NCBI RefSeq assembly: GCF_003606325.2
Contig: NZ_CP031843.2
Span: forward strand, 310,001 to 374,000
Length of the DNA stretch: 64,000 nucleotides
Source of the DNA: Bartonella kosoyi
GTDB taxonomy: Bacteria; Pseudomonadota; Alphaproteobacteria; Rhizobiales; Rhizobiaceae
Direction: 5' to 3'
Position 1 is the stretch's first letter. Every line of letters begins with the position of its first letter. Below are positions 42,901 to 51,714 of this stretch, piece after piece. The notes under the pieces were generated by a model. It did no database searches, was not told the DNA's origin, and was given only the letters and a program-made list of their open reading frames with translations. The position numbers and the translations under genes were made by a program.

Positions 42901-44643
42901 CAAGATAAAAAAATTATGCCTTTTTCGCTTTCTGCTACGGGGAAAACCTTAGATCAAAATCTTACTTTGAATGCAAGTTTAACAGGAGAAGGAGCACAAG
43001 CACAAGCTCAGGGGCTTGTATCTTTAGACAAAGACAAGCTTGATTTCCATATCAATTTGCAAAATTTATCTGCACGTTTGGCAAATAGTTTTATTGCAGG
43101 ACAAGCATTTGATGGGACGTTGATAGGCAAAGTTGATATTGGGGGGACAATGAAAGATCCATCTGCTCATTTTGATTTTTCTAGTCAAAATTTAACTGCT
43201 ATGACACCTAAAGGACCGATGTCAATCAATATAAATGCTCGTGGTTCTTATAAAAAATCGACATTTCGCATTGAAAATATGATAGCAACAGGAGATAAAG
43301 GATTAGATCTTTCCATCCATGGGCCTGTTTCTCTTAATGGTTCAGAGGCAAAATTAAACGTTAAAGGGATAATGCCTCTTGATTTTGTTAATCTCTTATT
43401 AGCTAAACGTGGTGCAAATATAACGGGTACAGCAAGAATTGATACAGTTCTTAATGGTGCGTTATCAAAGCCGCAATTGACAGGAGATATTTCTATAGGC
43501 GATGGTAGCTTTTTTGATTCAAAAACTAATGTAGGACTGAATAATATAACGCTTGAAGGCAAATTAAATGGCGATCATATTCTTATAGAGAAAGCTTCAG
43601 CTTCTTCGTTTGAGGGGGGGGGAATTTCTGCTTCAGGTCGTATCTCTCACGATCTAGAGACGGATTTGATCTTTCATCTTGATAATGCCAACTATAATGA
43701 TGGTTCTATGATTCTTGCAACATTGTCAGGTGAGATGAAAATGACAGGTCATTTTTTGAGTGATCTTGTTATTGGTGGTGATATTATCGTTGAAAAAGCT
43801 GAAATTGTGGTTCCTGATCATTTTAAAAATGCTAAGTTTCTTGATATCAGAAATAAAAATTTAACAAAACCAATTCAAACAACACTTGAACGTGCTGATG
43901 TTAAGAGCACGAACAAAAGCCCTAGTGTCACAGAAGAATCGTCATCTGTTGTGCTATCAAATATGCGTATTACAGCACGTAATCAGTTTTTTGTACGCGG
44001 AAAAGGGTTAGATGCTGAACTGGGAGGACGCATTAATCTAGCGGGTCCATTAAATGATGTGCATCCAGTGGGTGAGTTTAGAATGATTCGTGGACGTTTT
44101 GATATTCTTTCACAACGTCTTAATTTTGATCAAGGACAGGCGAGTTTTAGCGGTACTCTTAATCCTACAGTTTATTTTGTAAGCAACAATAACAGTGGTG
44201 ACATTCGCGTTACTGTAACCGTAAGTGGCACGATTGATAATCTTGATATTAATTTTTCTTCACAACCGAATTTGCCTCAGGATGAGATTTTGGCACGTTT
44301 GATTTTTAATCGCTCTCTTAATGAACTATCGCCATTTCAGATTGCTCAACTTGCGGCAGCCGCAGCTGATCTTGCGGGGGCTTCTAATACATCTTTGTTG
44401 AACACTTTACGCACTAAAATTGGGCTTGATGATCTTGATGTTATTGTTAATGAAAAGGGTAATACAGGCTTACGCATTGGACGCTATATACACAATAACA
44501 TTTATTTAGGTTTTGAAGCAGGGTCTGATGGAACGACGAAAGGAACAATTAATTTGGATATTTCGCGTCATCTCAAAGCTAAAGGTGCTGTAGGAAATGA
44601 ACAAAATTCTAGTATTGGTCTCTTTTATGAAAGGGATTACTAA
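39991..44643 (+). CDS. tamB: TamB, inner-membrane-anchored translocation/assembly (DUF490/AsmA-like) protein
   Basis: 1550 residues. An N-terminal membrane anchor (LSAFFFGFVFFLVGGFVLA, about residues 6-24) is followed by a very long beta-rich region of short repeating strands, as in the groove-forming bridge of TamB and other AsmA-like lipid-transfer proteins. The C-terminal DUF490 domain includes RIDTVLNGALSKPQLTGDIS, GRINLAGPLNDVHPVGEFRM, FDQGQASFSGTLNPTVYF and SSQPNLPQDEILARLIFNRS, ending in FYERDY. It begins inside the tamA stop codon. TamB spans the periplasm and works with TamA; the pair is conserved in proteobacteria. Confidence 0.93.
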   Translation: MKKSVRLSAFFFGFVFFLVGGFVLAQRQDRLPSSEETADDRSWFVSLIESKLSAPNRQVRLHNMQGALSSQTSIDAITVSDKKGVWLKITNAKMDWNRLALLRGRIDINQLSAEQVTFLRKPQGNSSLISSLETGRFSLPKLPLALSINTFTAQHVMFEQNLFGFSADMSLAGNFTLASGHFDIDMVAHRLDAPGSFSVVTKISENNRTAHIDISADEPQNGILANVLNIEKRPALNFVIKGKGTFDDLVIKLSLEADHHSVLDGNIILASVSEGYNFSTRLEGILSPLMPSQYRDIFTSGITLRAEAKRTREGVTHLDQMVLQSKEMNVLANAEITADGFLRRLFVDGKMAFDKEKDSVHLPLSKTPKPANNISLNIDYGREGQQSWNGRLIVHHLSNKNIYIRDAVFDMGGVSENLDNAASRHVGVQVNGTLQGVKKIKGTLVEDLSQVVHMHLDTDIVSHKPILIHDFSVTAQGFSSWLKGTMEHFIFKGDLGLKAQTLTPLEIFNKQPLSGSADIKAKGTLGLLNGTFDLKLSGIAENMKIGVQPFDRLFKGNITLSGGAARNMNGFTLRHLNLKNQYANIKADGYFSDENAKMDLSAQILDLAKLDPKISGVLTIQGTARGRNSHIKLNTSAHIAEALVVGKKLQNTTFNIKAFVDNTAPITSLTGEVKGEGIFAHKPLHLSASFQNSQKIRKLENIDIKGGSAKITGDISQQLGGFLKGALHIDADDISVLSALFLQDGSGKVKGDFIFDEQNGKQIANMKAHVNHLNFAKNKIKKLAIDADIFDPFGVTQFEGVINAEHIQTPFIMVNHLNAHANRDNEQTVFTVQAMLHDTLKAHLSGRMMAMEFPEGVKREVQIATMDLNQHNLHATLPKPSIIIFDKDGMAINELGIAINGGKITLAGNIQDTLNLQLNIDSLPATLANLWKSDLGAAGSVTGQVMIRGHFKKPDIIYDIKGEGLTTVALQDKKIMPFSLSATGKTLDQNLTLNASLTGEGAQAQAQGLVSLDKDKLDFHINLQNLSARLANSFIAGQAFDGTLIGKVDIGGTMKDPSAHFDFSSQNLTAMTPKGPMSININARGSYKKSTFRIENMIATGDKGLDLSIHGPVSLNGSEAKLNVKGIMPLDFVNLLLAKRGANITGTARIDTVLNGALSKPQLTGDISIGDGSFFDSKTNVGLNNITLEGKLNGDHILIEKASASSFEGGGISASGRISHDLETDLIFHLDNANYNDGSMILATLSGEMKMTGHFLSDLVIGGDIIVEKAEIVVPDHFKNAKFLDIRNKNLTKPIQTTLERADVKSTNKSPSVTEESSSVVLSNMRITARNQFFVRGKGLDAELGGRINLAGPLNDVHPVGEFRMIRGRFDILSQRLNFDQGQASFSGTLNPTVYFVSNNNSGDIRVTVTVSGTIDNLDINFSSQPNLPQDEILARLIFNRSLNELSPFQIAQLAAAAADLAGASNTSLLNTLRTKIGLDDLDVIVNEKGNTGLRIGRYIHNNIYLGFEAGSDGTTKGTINLDISRHLKAKGAVGNEQNSSIGLFYERDY

Positions 44644-44936
44644 AGTTTAAATTTTAAAAAACAAATTCTTTATTTTTTGTCTCTCATTTTTAAGGTTGAG
44701 GAAGGAAGCTTAGACTAGGAATACACCTAAAGGAGAAATGTTTTATTGCGATGTGAAGAGAACGATCTAAAATATTCGATTTTTTCTTTATGACGTCTTC
44801 TAAAGAGACAAAATCTTCACAAAAGAGAGTATGTTACTTTGCTAATCTATACGTAATTTTAGAGAAATACTTAAACCTTGTTCTCAAGCCCATTTCATAC
44901 TGTTGCCTAAAGAGTATAACTCATGCAAAATATTGA

Positions 44937-45460
44937 CTTCATAAAGATAGTTTATTGTTATGCAACTTGAGTTAGAACTTTTAACGTTGAATGCCATAAG
45001 ATTTTCTCATTCATTACAAATCTCTTTCATGTTGAATCACTCAAAACTATTCGCTTGCATGTTACAAGTGGGGAAGCCCCGCGTGGATAAAAACAATTAA
45101 GCAATGGCAAAATACCTCCTATGAACCATCTCGAGAGCTAAGGGCTGTAGCAACACCCACGAGTTGGCAAAATAATGTGAATGGTACCGGTTTGTTACTC
45201 CGTAAGCGTAAAGATAGGGGCGCTCAATGGATTGATCGTTGTACAATTCATGCAGGTTTTCGCGAAATGAACTTGGGAGAACGTTGCGAGACATATCTTT
45301 AAAACAAGCCCATGAATTTGCAATGCAATGGCATTTCTATTTAACGTGAAGGACGTGTCTCCATTAAAGAGCAAGACAAACAAAAGCGTGAGGCACGTGT
45401 AGAATTCAGAAGATATCGATTTCATTTGCAAACGTATTTAAAGCAATATTTTTAATAATA
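44937..45460 (+). pseudogene. Tyrosine-recombinase (phage integrase) 5' remnant with its upstream region
   Basis: From about 45116 the translation, shifting frame, gives SYEPSRELRAVATPTSWQ, NGTGLLLRKRKDRGAQWIDR, TIHAGFREMNLG, SLKQAHEFAMQW and EGRVSIKEQDKQKREARVEF. This is the arm-type DNA-binding (DUF4102-like) domain at the N terminus of P4/lambda-type integrases: the WxxRxTIxGxRREMxLG strand pair, SLxxARxxA helix and EGxDPIxERxxxKREA linker are all recognisable. Stops (TAA after TYL, TGA after FYLT) and frameshifts break it, and no catalytic Arg-His-Arg-Tyr domain follows. Bases 44937-45080 are the reverse complement (gapped) of 49590-49750, that is, the region upstream of another relic. 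Confidence 0.85.
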
Positions 45461-45534
45461 AAAAGTGATCTATTGTTTTAAATTTTTGTTTATTGTGTTT
45501 TTGAATGAGATCACTTTTCCTATAATGAACAGTT

Positions 45535-45965
45535 CCTAAAATAGAACACCATTATGTTGCAAATTCATATGCTTATGCTTGTTTTAAAGAAACATTTTTC
45601 CGTGTAGGCTTGAGTCTATTTCACAATACTGCTTGTGAAATAAGATAAAGTATCTCTTATGATGGTATAAAATCCATACTACCGTTATCAATAAAAATAT
45701 AAGTATTTAATAAAGATATAAGTTGGCATTATCATTCTATTTTCAGCTTCTCATGTCTGCCGATAACTTTTGCACTTGAAAGCGTAGAGGTATTTTTATT
45801 GCTTATTTTAAGCGTTTTTATAGATACACCAATGTTTTTTTATGATGTACCACAAGTGCTTTTGATTGTTTCATCGTAAATGTAAAGAAGAAATAGGCAA
45901 ATGACATTGTATCTTTTATCTGAGATGAAAATAATAAATTATGATTACAAATCAATATGTTAATA
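45535..45965 (-). repeat. Decayed copy of the integrase relic, minus strand
   Basis: CCATTATGTTGCAAATTCAT (45549-45568) and CTTGTTTTAAAGAAACAT match, gapped, the reverse complement of 45285-45345 in the neighbouring relic; further right GAGGTATTTTTATTGCTTAT matches 49550-49574, and AATTATGATTACAAATCAAT (45936-45955) is the family tail. With the plus-strand copy it makes a back-to-back pair separated by only 75 bases. Confidence 0.6.
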
Positions 45966-46339
45966 TATATATCAAAAGATATTTTTTGTAAAAATATTTA
46001 TCAAACTTATATCGTATTTTTCTATTTAAACGGTTAGAAAGAAGAGAAATTTTGTTTTGCTTTTCATCTGTTTTTTGAGCATATTGAAATTATAGCTTTA
46101 TATCAGAAATAACGTTGTGCATGTACAAGCGCTTCAAGAAGTTAAGGTATTTGAGGAATATCATTTTAGCTTCTAGAGGCGAAGATAAAACAGAAAAGCT
46201 TGCTCTCAAGCAATCTACAACAGTAAAAAGTTTTATAATAAATCTTTTCTTATTTTTTCAGTCTTTTTTTACATTGAGTGTATCTATAATTTACAGCACA
46301 CTTTTTGTAATTGGTAGTTTATCCTGCTGTACCATAAAA

Positions 46340-46560
46340 GACTGTTATTTGAGGTCTAGTGATAGTAAGGCGTGTAGCCTTTTTGATCAAGTGTTTTGAA
46401 AGCATGTGGTAAATGGGTGGCTTTGTTCGTTGAGCTTTGTAAGTGAATCACATAAGTTGTTATCGGGTAGAACGAATTCAATAAAAATCTGGATTTTTTA
46501 TAAATTAGGTTGAGTAGAAATATTTTTATTTTCAAGGTGTTAAGAGGAAAAAATTATTAG
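46340..46560. repeat. GTGAATCACATAA repeat, copy 2
   Basis: TTATTTGAGGTCTAGTGATA (46345-46364) and AAGTGAATCACATAAG (46441-46456) correspond to TCATTTGAGGTGTAGTGGTA (53944-53963) and CAGTGAAATACATAAG (54051-54066) at almost the same mutual distance. This is a second repeat family unrelated, as far as I can see, to the integrase relics. Confidence 0.55.
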
Positions 46561-46911
46561 TGGAGAGATAAATATGGATAAAGGTGGCATCAATCTAGAT
46601 TCTTCCTCTTTCGTGGAATTTTTTAAAAACTTTATTCTCCTTTAGGATTCGCAAAATTTACGAATGTTTCATTACTTTTTTAAAAAGAGAAGAAGTTTTT
46701 TTCTCAAGTTTCATTGTTAAAAATCAATTGCATTCAACAAAACAAAAGAGAATGTTTTGTCTAAATCCAAGAAGTTTATTCTCGATAAACCATAAATTCT
46801 TTGCCAATTCTTAATTGAAATAATACTTTTCCTTGGTGATTCTGCTTTTGAAAATGGGATGTCAGCTTCTATCCATTTTTTTATTTTAAATCTTATTTAA
46901 AAACTTAGAAA

Positions 46912-48678
46912 TTAGGATGTGTGTTTTTTGAACTGAATGTTATGAAGTTTTTTATAAAACCCATGTTCTTTTGCGAGCAATTCTTTCTGAGTCCCTTGTT
47001 CAATCAGTTGCCCATTTTGTATGACCACAATTTTATGGGCGCGAGCAATCGTTGAAAGGCGATGAGCAATAACAATCGTTGTGCGCCCTTTGGTAAGATG
47101 ATGAATGGCTTCATTAATTTGTGCTTCGGTGTGTGAATCGAGCGCGCTTGTTGCCTCATCAAGAATCAGAATTTCACTATCGTGAATCATTGCTCTAGCA
47201 ATTGCGAGTCGTTGTTTTTGTCCCCCTGAAAGATTACAGCCATTATCGCCTATCTGTGTATCATAACCATTTGGCAAATTCATAATAAAGTCATGAGCAT
47301 TTGCTGCTTTTGCTGCTTCGATAATTTCGTCATCACGAGCGCCTTCTTTTCCAAGTCCAATATTATATTTAACGGTTCCTTGAAAGAGAAAAGTATCTTG
47401 CCCTACATAAGCCATCAGGTTTCTCAGAGAACGAAAAGTTGTGTAGCGGATGTCTTGATCATTAATCAATATGCGTCCTTTTGTGGGGTCATAGAGGCGC
47501 ATAATAAGATTTATAAGGGTTGACTTTCCTGAACCAGATGGCCCCACCAATGCTGTCATTTTTCCAGCTTCTATTTCTAGATTGATGTCTTTTAATACCA
47601 TTTTATTATCAGTATAGGCAAAAGAAACATGCTCGAAACGAATAGCTCCTTGCGTTTTATTCAGATCTTTAGCTTCTTTATGTTCTATAACTGTAAGGGG
47701 ACGATCGAGTATTTCAAACATCGTACGGATATTGACCAAGCCGGATTCAATTTTGATACGGACATTTGCTAGTCTTTTTGCGGGTTCATAAGCTAAAAGT
47801 AAAGCAACAATAAAGGACATAAATTCACCTTGAACACCTGCACGTTGGGTGGCAAGGTAACCGGAAAAGCAGATAATACCCGCAATGGCGACACCTGTGA
47901 GTGTTTCCATAATCGGATTGGTAATAGCTTCAAGTGTTGCAATATTGTTTGTTTGTTTTTCAACATCACAAATGGCTTTGTCCATCCTTTTTTTCATGAC
48001 TTCTTCTAGTGAAAAAGCCTTGATGACTCGAATACCAACAGCTGTTTCCTGTACGATTTTGATAATTTCACCAAGTGAAAGAAGTTCTTTTTCCATAAGG
48101 CGACGAACGCGTTTTAAAGCCATTCGAACACCTAAAAAAGCCAGTGGTCCTACAATTAAAGTAATGGAGATTAACACAAAGTTTTGAATAAACATGACAA
48201 GCAACAGACCACTAACGGAAAGCAAATCGCGTACAAAAGTTGTGATGATAGTATCAACGATATTACGCACGGCTGTCGCATTATGGGTTACGCGAACAAG
48301 CAGATCAGATGACGTGTTATTATGATAAAAAGAGACACCTTGTTCCATAAGGCGCGCATAAATTTTGCGCTGTTGTTCAGCAATGATACTGTTGCCTGCT
48401 TTGCTTAAAAAGTAAGTTTGGGCAAAAGTTGCAATCCCTTTAAGAATAAAGATAAAAGCAATAAAGCTAGAAGTCAAAACGATCATAGCAAAATTCTGCG
48501 CATCAACAATATAATTAACAACATCACGCATAATCCACGCACTGGTTGCAGTTGTACAGGAAATGATGATCATTGAGATAATAGCCGCACTGTACCAACG
48601 CGCATGTTTATGAAAATTTTCTCGCAAAAGGCGGATAATAAGATGTTTGTCAAAAGAGGAAAGTTTTTTTTGGGCCAT
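46912..48678 (-). CDS. MsbA-like ABC exporter (fused permease and ATPase)
   Basis: 588-residue half-transporter expected to work as a homodimer in the inner membrane. The N-terminal ABC_membrane domain has about six hydrophobic segments (residues 35-310) with EQQRKIYARLMEQGVSFY and IIKIVQETAVGIRVIKAFS coupling helices. The ATPase follows with GPSGSGKSTLINLIMRLYDP (Walker A), Q-loop YVGQDTFLF, signature NLSGGQKQRLAIARAM, Walker B ILILDEATSALDSHTEAQ, and H-loop VIAHRLSTI. It is closest to lipid A/multidrug exporters such as MsbA; whether it flips lipid A cannot be told. The gene is isolated between spacers carrying integrase relics in opposite orientations. Confidence 0.87.
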   Translation of the reverse strand: MAQKKLSSFDKHLIIRLLRENFHKHARWYSAAIISMIIISCTTATSAWIMRDVVNYIVDAQNFAMIVLTSSFIAFIFILKGIATFAQTYFLSKAGNSIIAEQQRKIYARLMEQGVSFYHNNTSSDLLVRVTHNATAVRNIVDTIITTFVRDLLSVSGLLLVMFIQNFVLISITLIVGPLAFLGVRMALKRVRRLMEKELLSLGEIIKIVQETAVGIRVIKAFSLEEVMKKRMDKAICDVEKQTNNIATLEAITNPIMETLTGVAIAGIICFSGYLATQRAGVQGEFMSFIVALLLAYEPAKRLANVRIKIESGLVNIRTMFEILDRPLTVIEHKEAKDLNKTQGAIRFEHVSFAYTDNKMVLKDINLEIEAGKMTALVGPSGSGKSTLINLIMRLYDPTKGRILINDQDIRYTTFRSLRNLMAYVGQDTFLFQGTVKYNIGLGKEGARDDEIIEAAKAANAHDFIMNLPNGYDTQIGDNGCNLSGGQKQRLAIARAMIHDSEILILDEATSALDSHTEAQINEAIHHLTKGRTTIVIAHRLSTIARAHKIVVIQNGQLIEQGTQKELLAKEHGFYKKLHNIQFKKHTS

Positions 48679-48839
48679 GCAGTGCTTCTATATTTTCTTG
48701 TTGTTTTATGCAAGATTGAAGCGCTCTTAATTAAAAAGTCCCTTAATTTTTTTTACAAAAAGAGTTTTCTTCTTTCAATGCATGTCATACTCTTTCATGC
48801 GACGGTGCCTCGTGTAACGTAAAATTCTCCATACATTAT

Positions 48840-49115
48840 CTGTGCACCACTATTTCATTTATATATATAAGATATAGATACCATCATTCTATTGGTATTC
48901 CCATATTGCAACTGTCCCTAGTTGCTATAAAAGATTCATAAGAAGCGTACGATTTCGTGCATATAATTTCTCCCCACTTGTGACGCACAGACGAATATTT
49001 TTGTATGATTTCATATTGAAAAGATTTAAAATAAGAAAACTCTACAATATTCACTTCTCTTATTCGAGAAGCAAAAATATAAATTATTAATATGTTATTC
49101 TATTTCACTCCATGT
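48840..49115 (-). repeat. Decayed copy of the integrase-relic family, upstream part
   Basis: The right end follows the family order (a run corresponding to AATCTTACGATATTC, then a TTCTCTTATTC block and TATAAATTATTAATATGTTA). Here AATAAGA (49030-49036) pairs with TCTTATT (49058-49064) where the 27.5 kb copy has AATGAGA paired with TCTCATT, a compensating change on both sides. The left part is faint. Confidence 0.4.
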
Positions 49116-49439
49116 AAATTCGCTCCATGTAAAATATCGCGCAAGGAGTTTTTCATGCTTGGAGTATTTTAAAATACATCATTTTCATCCTATCACGTTG
49201 CGTATTTGCTTTATCCTTTTACCTTCTAGAAGGTTAGATTAAAATCAATGGAATAAAAAAATTTTAAAGGCTTTGATAGTCAATAAACAAAACGATTCAT
49301 CTTTAAAAGAGATAGTGACTAAAGTTGCTGAGAATTCTGACAATAGAGGGAATAATAAGGGGAAAGTTGTAATGAACAGATGATCTTTTATTTGGAAAAA
49401 TAAATACGGGTTTATTCTCTGGTTTATTGAATGCTTTTT

Positions 49440-49750
49440 GGTAAAGTGTTGTTATTGAGTCTCCCATCTTTTAAGCTTATGAAGGAACAAGCGGGAGCCG
49501 TCACATACTTTGCCAACTCTCGTGGATGTGTTGCTAGAGCGATGCATAAGAGGTATTTTTGCGACTTTTCTTATACAATTTTTATCCACACGGCTCTCTC
49601 TGTTTGTTATGTATAAGCAAGTGATCTTGATTGATTCAACATGAAACAGATTCGAAATGAAAGAATCTTACGATATTCGGGAATCTCATCCAACATGCAA
49701 AATAGTGAAAAATCTTTATAAACCAATACGTTGCTATTGCAAGTAACAGA
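49440..49750 (-). pseudogene. Integrase 5' remnant with upstream region, inverted copy
   Basis: On the minus strand bases 49530-49450 read, in one frame, RVGKVCDGSRLFLHKLKRW, which parallels the NGTGLLLRKRKDRG segment of the relic at 45.1 kb. The upstream half (49590-49750) is the reverse complement of 44937-45080: CCGTGTGGATAAAAATTG on the minus strand matches CCGCGTGGATAAAAACAATT at 45076, and TTTCATGTTGAATCA is shared exactly. Truncated within the arm-binding domain. Confidence 0.75.
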
Positions 49751-49754
49751 TAAT

Positions 49755-50055
49755 GGTGGTAGTGCTAAAGAGCACCGTTATCTTTATGATTGCAAAAGTT
49801 CAAATTAACACCCTATCATTTCTTTACCAGTTTCCATATTGTTATAGGTTTTGGCATTTGAAATGGTTCACAAAAGATATTTCTACTTTTTTAATATTTT
49901 ACACATTATTTCTGCTTGTGATGTACAAGAAAATGATTTTTGCTGAATTCCATGAATTAAGAGAGCTGAAAATGAAAAATATCTTACGATTCTGACGCTC
50001 TCTCATTTAATATGTAAAATAACAAATTCTTCTTATAAATCGAGAAAGCACTATT
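49755..50055 (-). repeat. Integrase-relic copy adjacent to the previous one (tandem)
   Basis: On the minus strand CATAAAGATAACGGTGCTC (49794-49776) parallels CGTAAAGATAGGGGCGCTC (45209-45227) in the best relic; on the plus strand GTTTTGGCATTTGAAATGGT (49849-49868), AATATCTTACGATTC and TTCTTATAAATCGA follow the family order. With 49440-49750 it forms two direct copies lying side by side. Confidence 0.6.
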
Positions 50056-50084
50056 AAACTCTTAAAATGATTTATACACATTTA

Positions 50085-50126
50085 CAAAAACTTAAAAGCA
50101 CCACATCACCCCATAACGTGGCGCTT
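50085..50126 (-). terminator. Probable intrinsic terminator of infC
   Basis: On the minus strand AAGCGCCAC (50126-50118) pairs with GTGGTGCTT (50104-50096) using one G-U pair, followed by TTAAGTTTTTG. It lies about 63 bases after the infC stop. Confidence 0.65.
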
Positions 50127-50189
50127 CTGCGGGACATACTTATATGCTCATCTTGATGAGTTGCACACAGACACTCTTCCAATGAAAAA

Positions 50190-50726
50190 CTATTTAGGCG
50201 CTATCACCATCATTATCTGCCGCCCTTCAAGTTTTGGCTCCAATTCAATCTTGGCAATTTCACTTGTATCTTCTTTCACGCGCTGAAGAAGTTTCAATCC
50301 AAGATCTTGGTGAGCCATTTCACGACCACGAAAACGCAAAGTAATCTTTACTTTATCACCATGATCGATAAAGCGATGGACAGCCCTGAGCTTGACTCCA
50401 TAATCATGAACATCAACATTCGGACGCATCTTAATCTCTTTGATTTCGATGACTTTTTGTTTTTTACGTGTCTCTGCAGCTTTTTTTTGAGTTTGATACT
50501 TTAATTTGCCCAAATCGATGATTTTACATACGGGTGGTTCCGCATTTGGTACAATTTCAACCAAATCAAGTCCAGCTTCTGCGGCCATAGCAAGAGCCTC
50601 TTGTATCGCAACGATCCCCTGATGTTGTCCCTCATCATTAATAAGCTGCACATGAGGCACCCGAATATCCTGATTTGAACGTGGTCCGTCCTTTTGGTTA
50701 GGTGTCATTTTAAACGGTTTACGAAT
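50190..50726 (-). CDS. infC: Translation initiation factor IF-3
   Basis: Binds the 30S subunit, checks the start codon and prevents subunit joining; cytosolic. N-terminal domain [20 protein letters not shown], linker rich in Lys/Glu, C-terminal domain with [21 protein letters not shown] and [19 protein letters not shown] start it at the ATT (50726-50724), giving [16 protein letters not shown], because AAGGAG (50740-50735) is eight bases from this ATT but 26 from the first ATG (50708). A non-AUG AUU start is the classic infC feature, through which IF-3 represses its own synthesis. 178 residues. rpmI-rplT are not downstream; a hairpin at 50096-50126 ends the unit. Confidence 0.95.
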   Translation of the reverse strand: MRKPFKMTPNQKDGPRSNQDIRVPHVQLINDEGQHQGIVAIQEALAMAAEAGLDLVEIVPNAEPPVCKIIDLGKLKYQTQKKAAETRKKQKVIEIKEIKMRPNVDVHDYGVKLRAVHRFIDHGDKVKITLRFRGREMAHQDLGLKLLQRVKEDTSEIAKIELEPKLEGRQIMMVIAPK

Positions 50727-50740
50727 GGTTTATGCTCCTT
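50724..50740 (-). promoter_or_regulatory. infC: infC ribosome-binding site and AUU start codon
   Basis: Shine-Dalgarno AAGGAG at 50740-50735 and ATT at 50726-50724 with eight bases between. In E. coli the rare AUU start makes infC translation sensitive to IF-3 itself; the same arrangement here implies the same feedback. Confidence 0.8.
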
Positions 50741-50902
50741 AATTCTGATTCAACTACGATTAATTTAATATACAATTATGCACATAAAAACAACTATAAT
50801 TCGTGTCTGTTTCATTATTTGATTTGTTACTTTTTTAAGTGATTTAGATTATAAAAGTTTTTCTCTTGATTTAAAGAAATTGTTTTATGAAGGAAAAGAA
50901 TC

Positions 50903-51682
50903 ATGAATCAAAATATTCCTTGCCAGTTTTTTTCGTTTGAGGACACTGCTCTTGCGGTACGCCATCGCAAAGGGCGCCACTCTCCAGGCTTGGTTTGGCT
51001 TCATGGCTATCAATCCGATATGTTGGGAAGTAAGGCGATGTTGATTGATCAGTTTGCTCAAAAGCATGATTTGTCTTGTTTACGTTTTGATTACTCTGGC
51101 CATGGGGAATCTGAAGGAGATTTTTTTCAAGGAACAATTTCACGGTGGGTGAGCGAAAGTTTAGCAACTTTTGAAACCTATTGTGGGGGGCCGCAAATTT
51201 TGGTTGGTTCCTCTATGGGGGGGTGGATTGCTTTAAGGCTTGCAATGATGCTAGCGCAGAAAAATAAGAAGCTTGCTGGTATGATATTAATTGCTCCAGC
51301 ACCTGATTTTACGCAAACATTGGTGGAACCAGCATTAGGCCCTGAAGAATGGAAAATTTTGGAAGAAAAAGGCTATATTGAACGACCCGCTGTTGGTGAT
51401 GAGGAGCCGATGCCCTTTACAAAAAAATTGATTGAAGATGGACGCGAAAATTGTGTCATGAGAGGATGTATTGATGTTGGCTGTCCAATTCATATTCTCC
51501 AAGGAATGGAAGATGATAAGATACCTTATCAGCATACACTGACTTTACTTGATCATTTACCTCTTCATGACGTAACATTGACACTTGTACGTGATGCAGA
51601 TCACCGTTTTTCTCGTCCACAGGATTTAGATTGTCTAGAAACAGCCTTGAGATCTCTAATTAATCAGATTAATGCAAAATAA
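50903..51682 (+). CDS. Alpha/beta hydrolase (serine hydrolase)
   Basis: 259 residues with an alpha/beta-hydrolase fold: oxyanion-side LVWLHGYQSDMLGSKA, FDYSGHGESEGDF, nucleophile elbow VGSSMGGWIAL (Ser in GSSMGG), an acid in the GMEDDKIPYQHT segment, and His in VRDADHRFSRPQDL. The type is that of lysophospholipase/palmitoyl-thioesterase-like proteins (ABHD10-related), found beside infC in several rhizobia. Substrate is unknown. Divergent from infC; the M48-like gene follows 32 bases downstream. Confidence 0.88.
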   Translation: MNQNIPCQFFSFEDTALAVRHRKGRHSPGLVWLHGYQSDMLGSKAMLIDQFAQKHDLSCLRFDYSGHGESEGDFFQGTISRWVSESLATFETYCGGPQILVGSSMGGWIALRLAMMLAQKNKKLAGMILIAPAPDFTQTLVEPALGPEEWKILEEKGYIERPAVGDEEPMPFTKKLIEDGRENCVMRGCIDVGCPIHILQGMEDDKIPYQHTLTLLDHLPLHDVTLTLVRDADHRFSRPQDLDCLETALRSLINQINAK

Positions 51683-51714
51683 GGGGGCTATTTATTGATG
51701 ATGAAGATAAATAT

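Larger units (their letters stand above)
44644..46911. other. Large spacer between tamB and the ABC exporter gene
   Basis: 2.27 kb. It holds the best-preserved integrase relic (44937-45460, plus strand), a second copy on the other strand (45535-45965), a GTGAATCACATAA repeat (46340-46560) and a 23-codon frame at 46574-46645 (MDKGGINLDSSS...) with GGAGAG six bases upstream that looks like a stranded gene start. Frame 46115-46399 is judged random. Confidence 0.5.
48679..50084. other. Large spacer between the ABC exporter gene and infC
   Basis: About 1.4 kb of integrase-relic copies: a weak one at 48840-49115, a clear one at 49440-49750 and an adjacent one at 49755-50055, all read on the minus strand. 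No intact gene. Confidence 0.5.

Noticed and set aside
46115..46399. 94-codon open frame on the plus strand in the tamB-ABC spacer
   Set aside because: No Shine-Dalgarno sequence, no family resemblance, and irregular composition in a region full of decayed repeats; probably a chance frame.
50190..50726. Absence of rpmI-rplT after infC as an anomaly
   Set aside because: infC is commonly separate from rpmI-rplT in Rhizobiales, so it is normal here.
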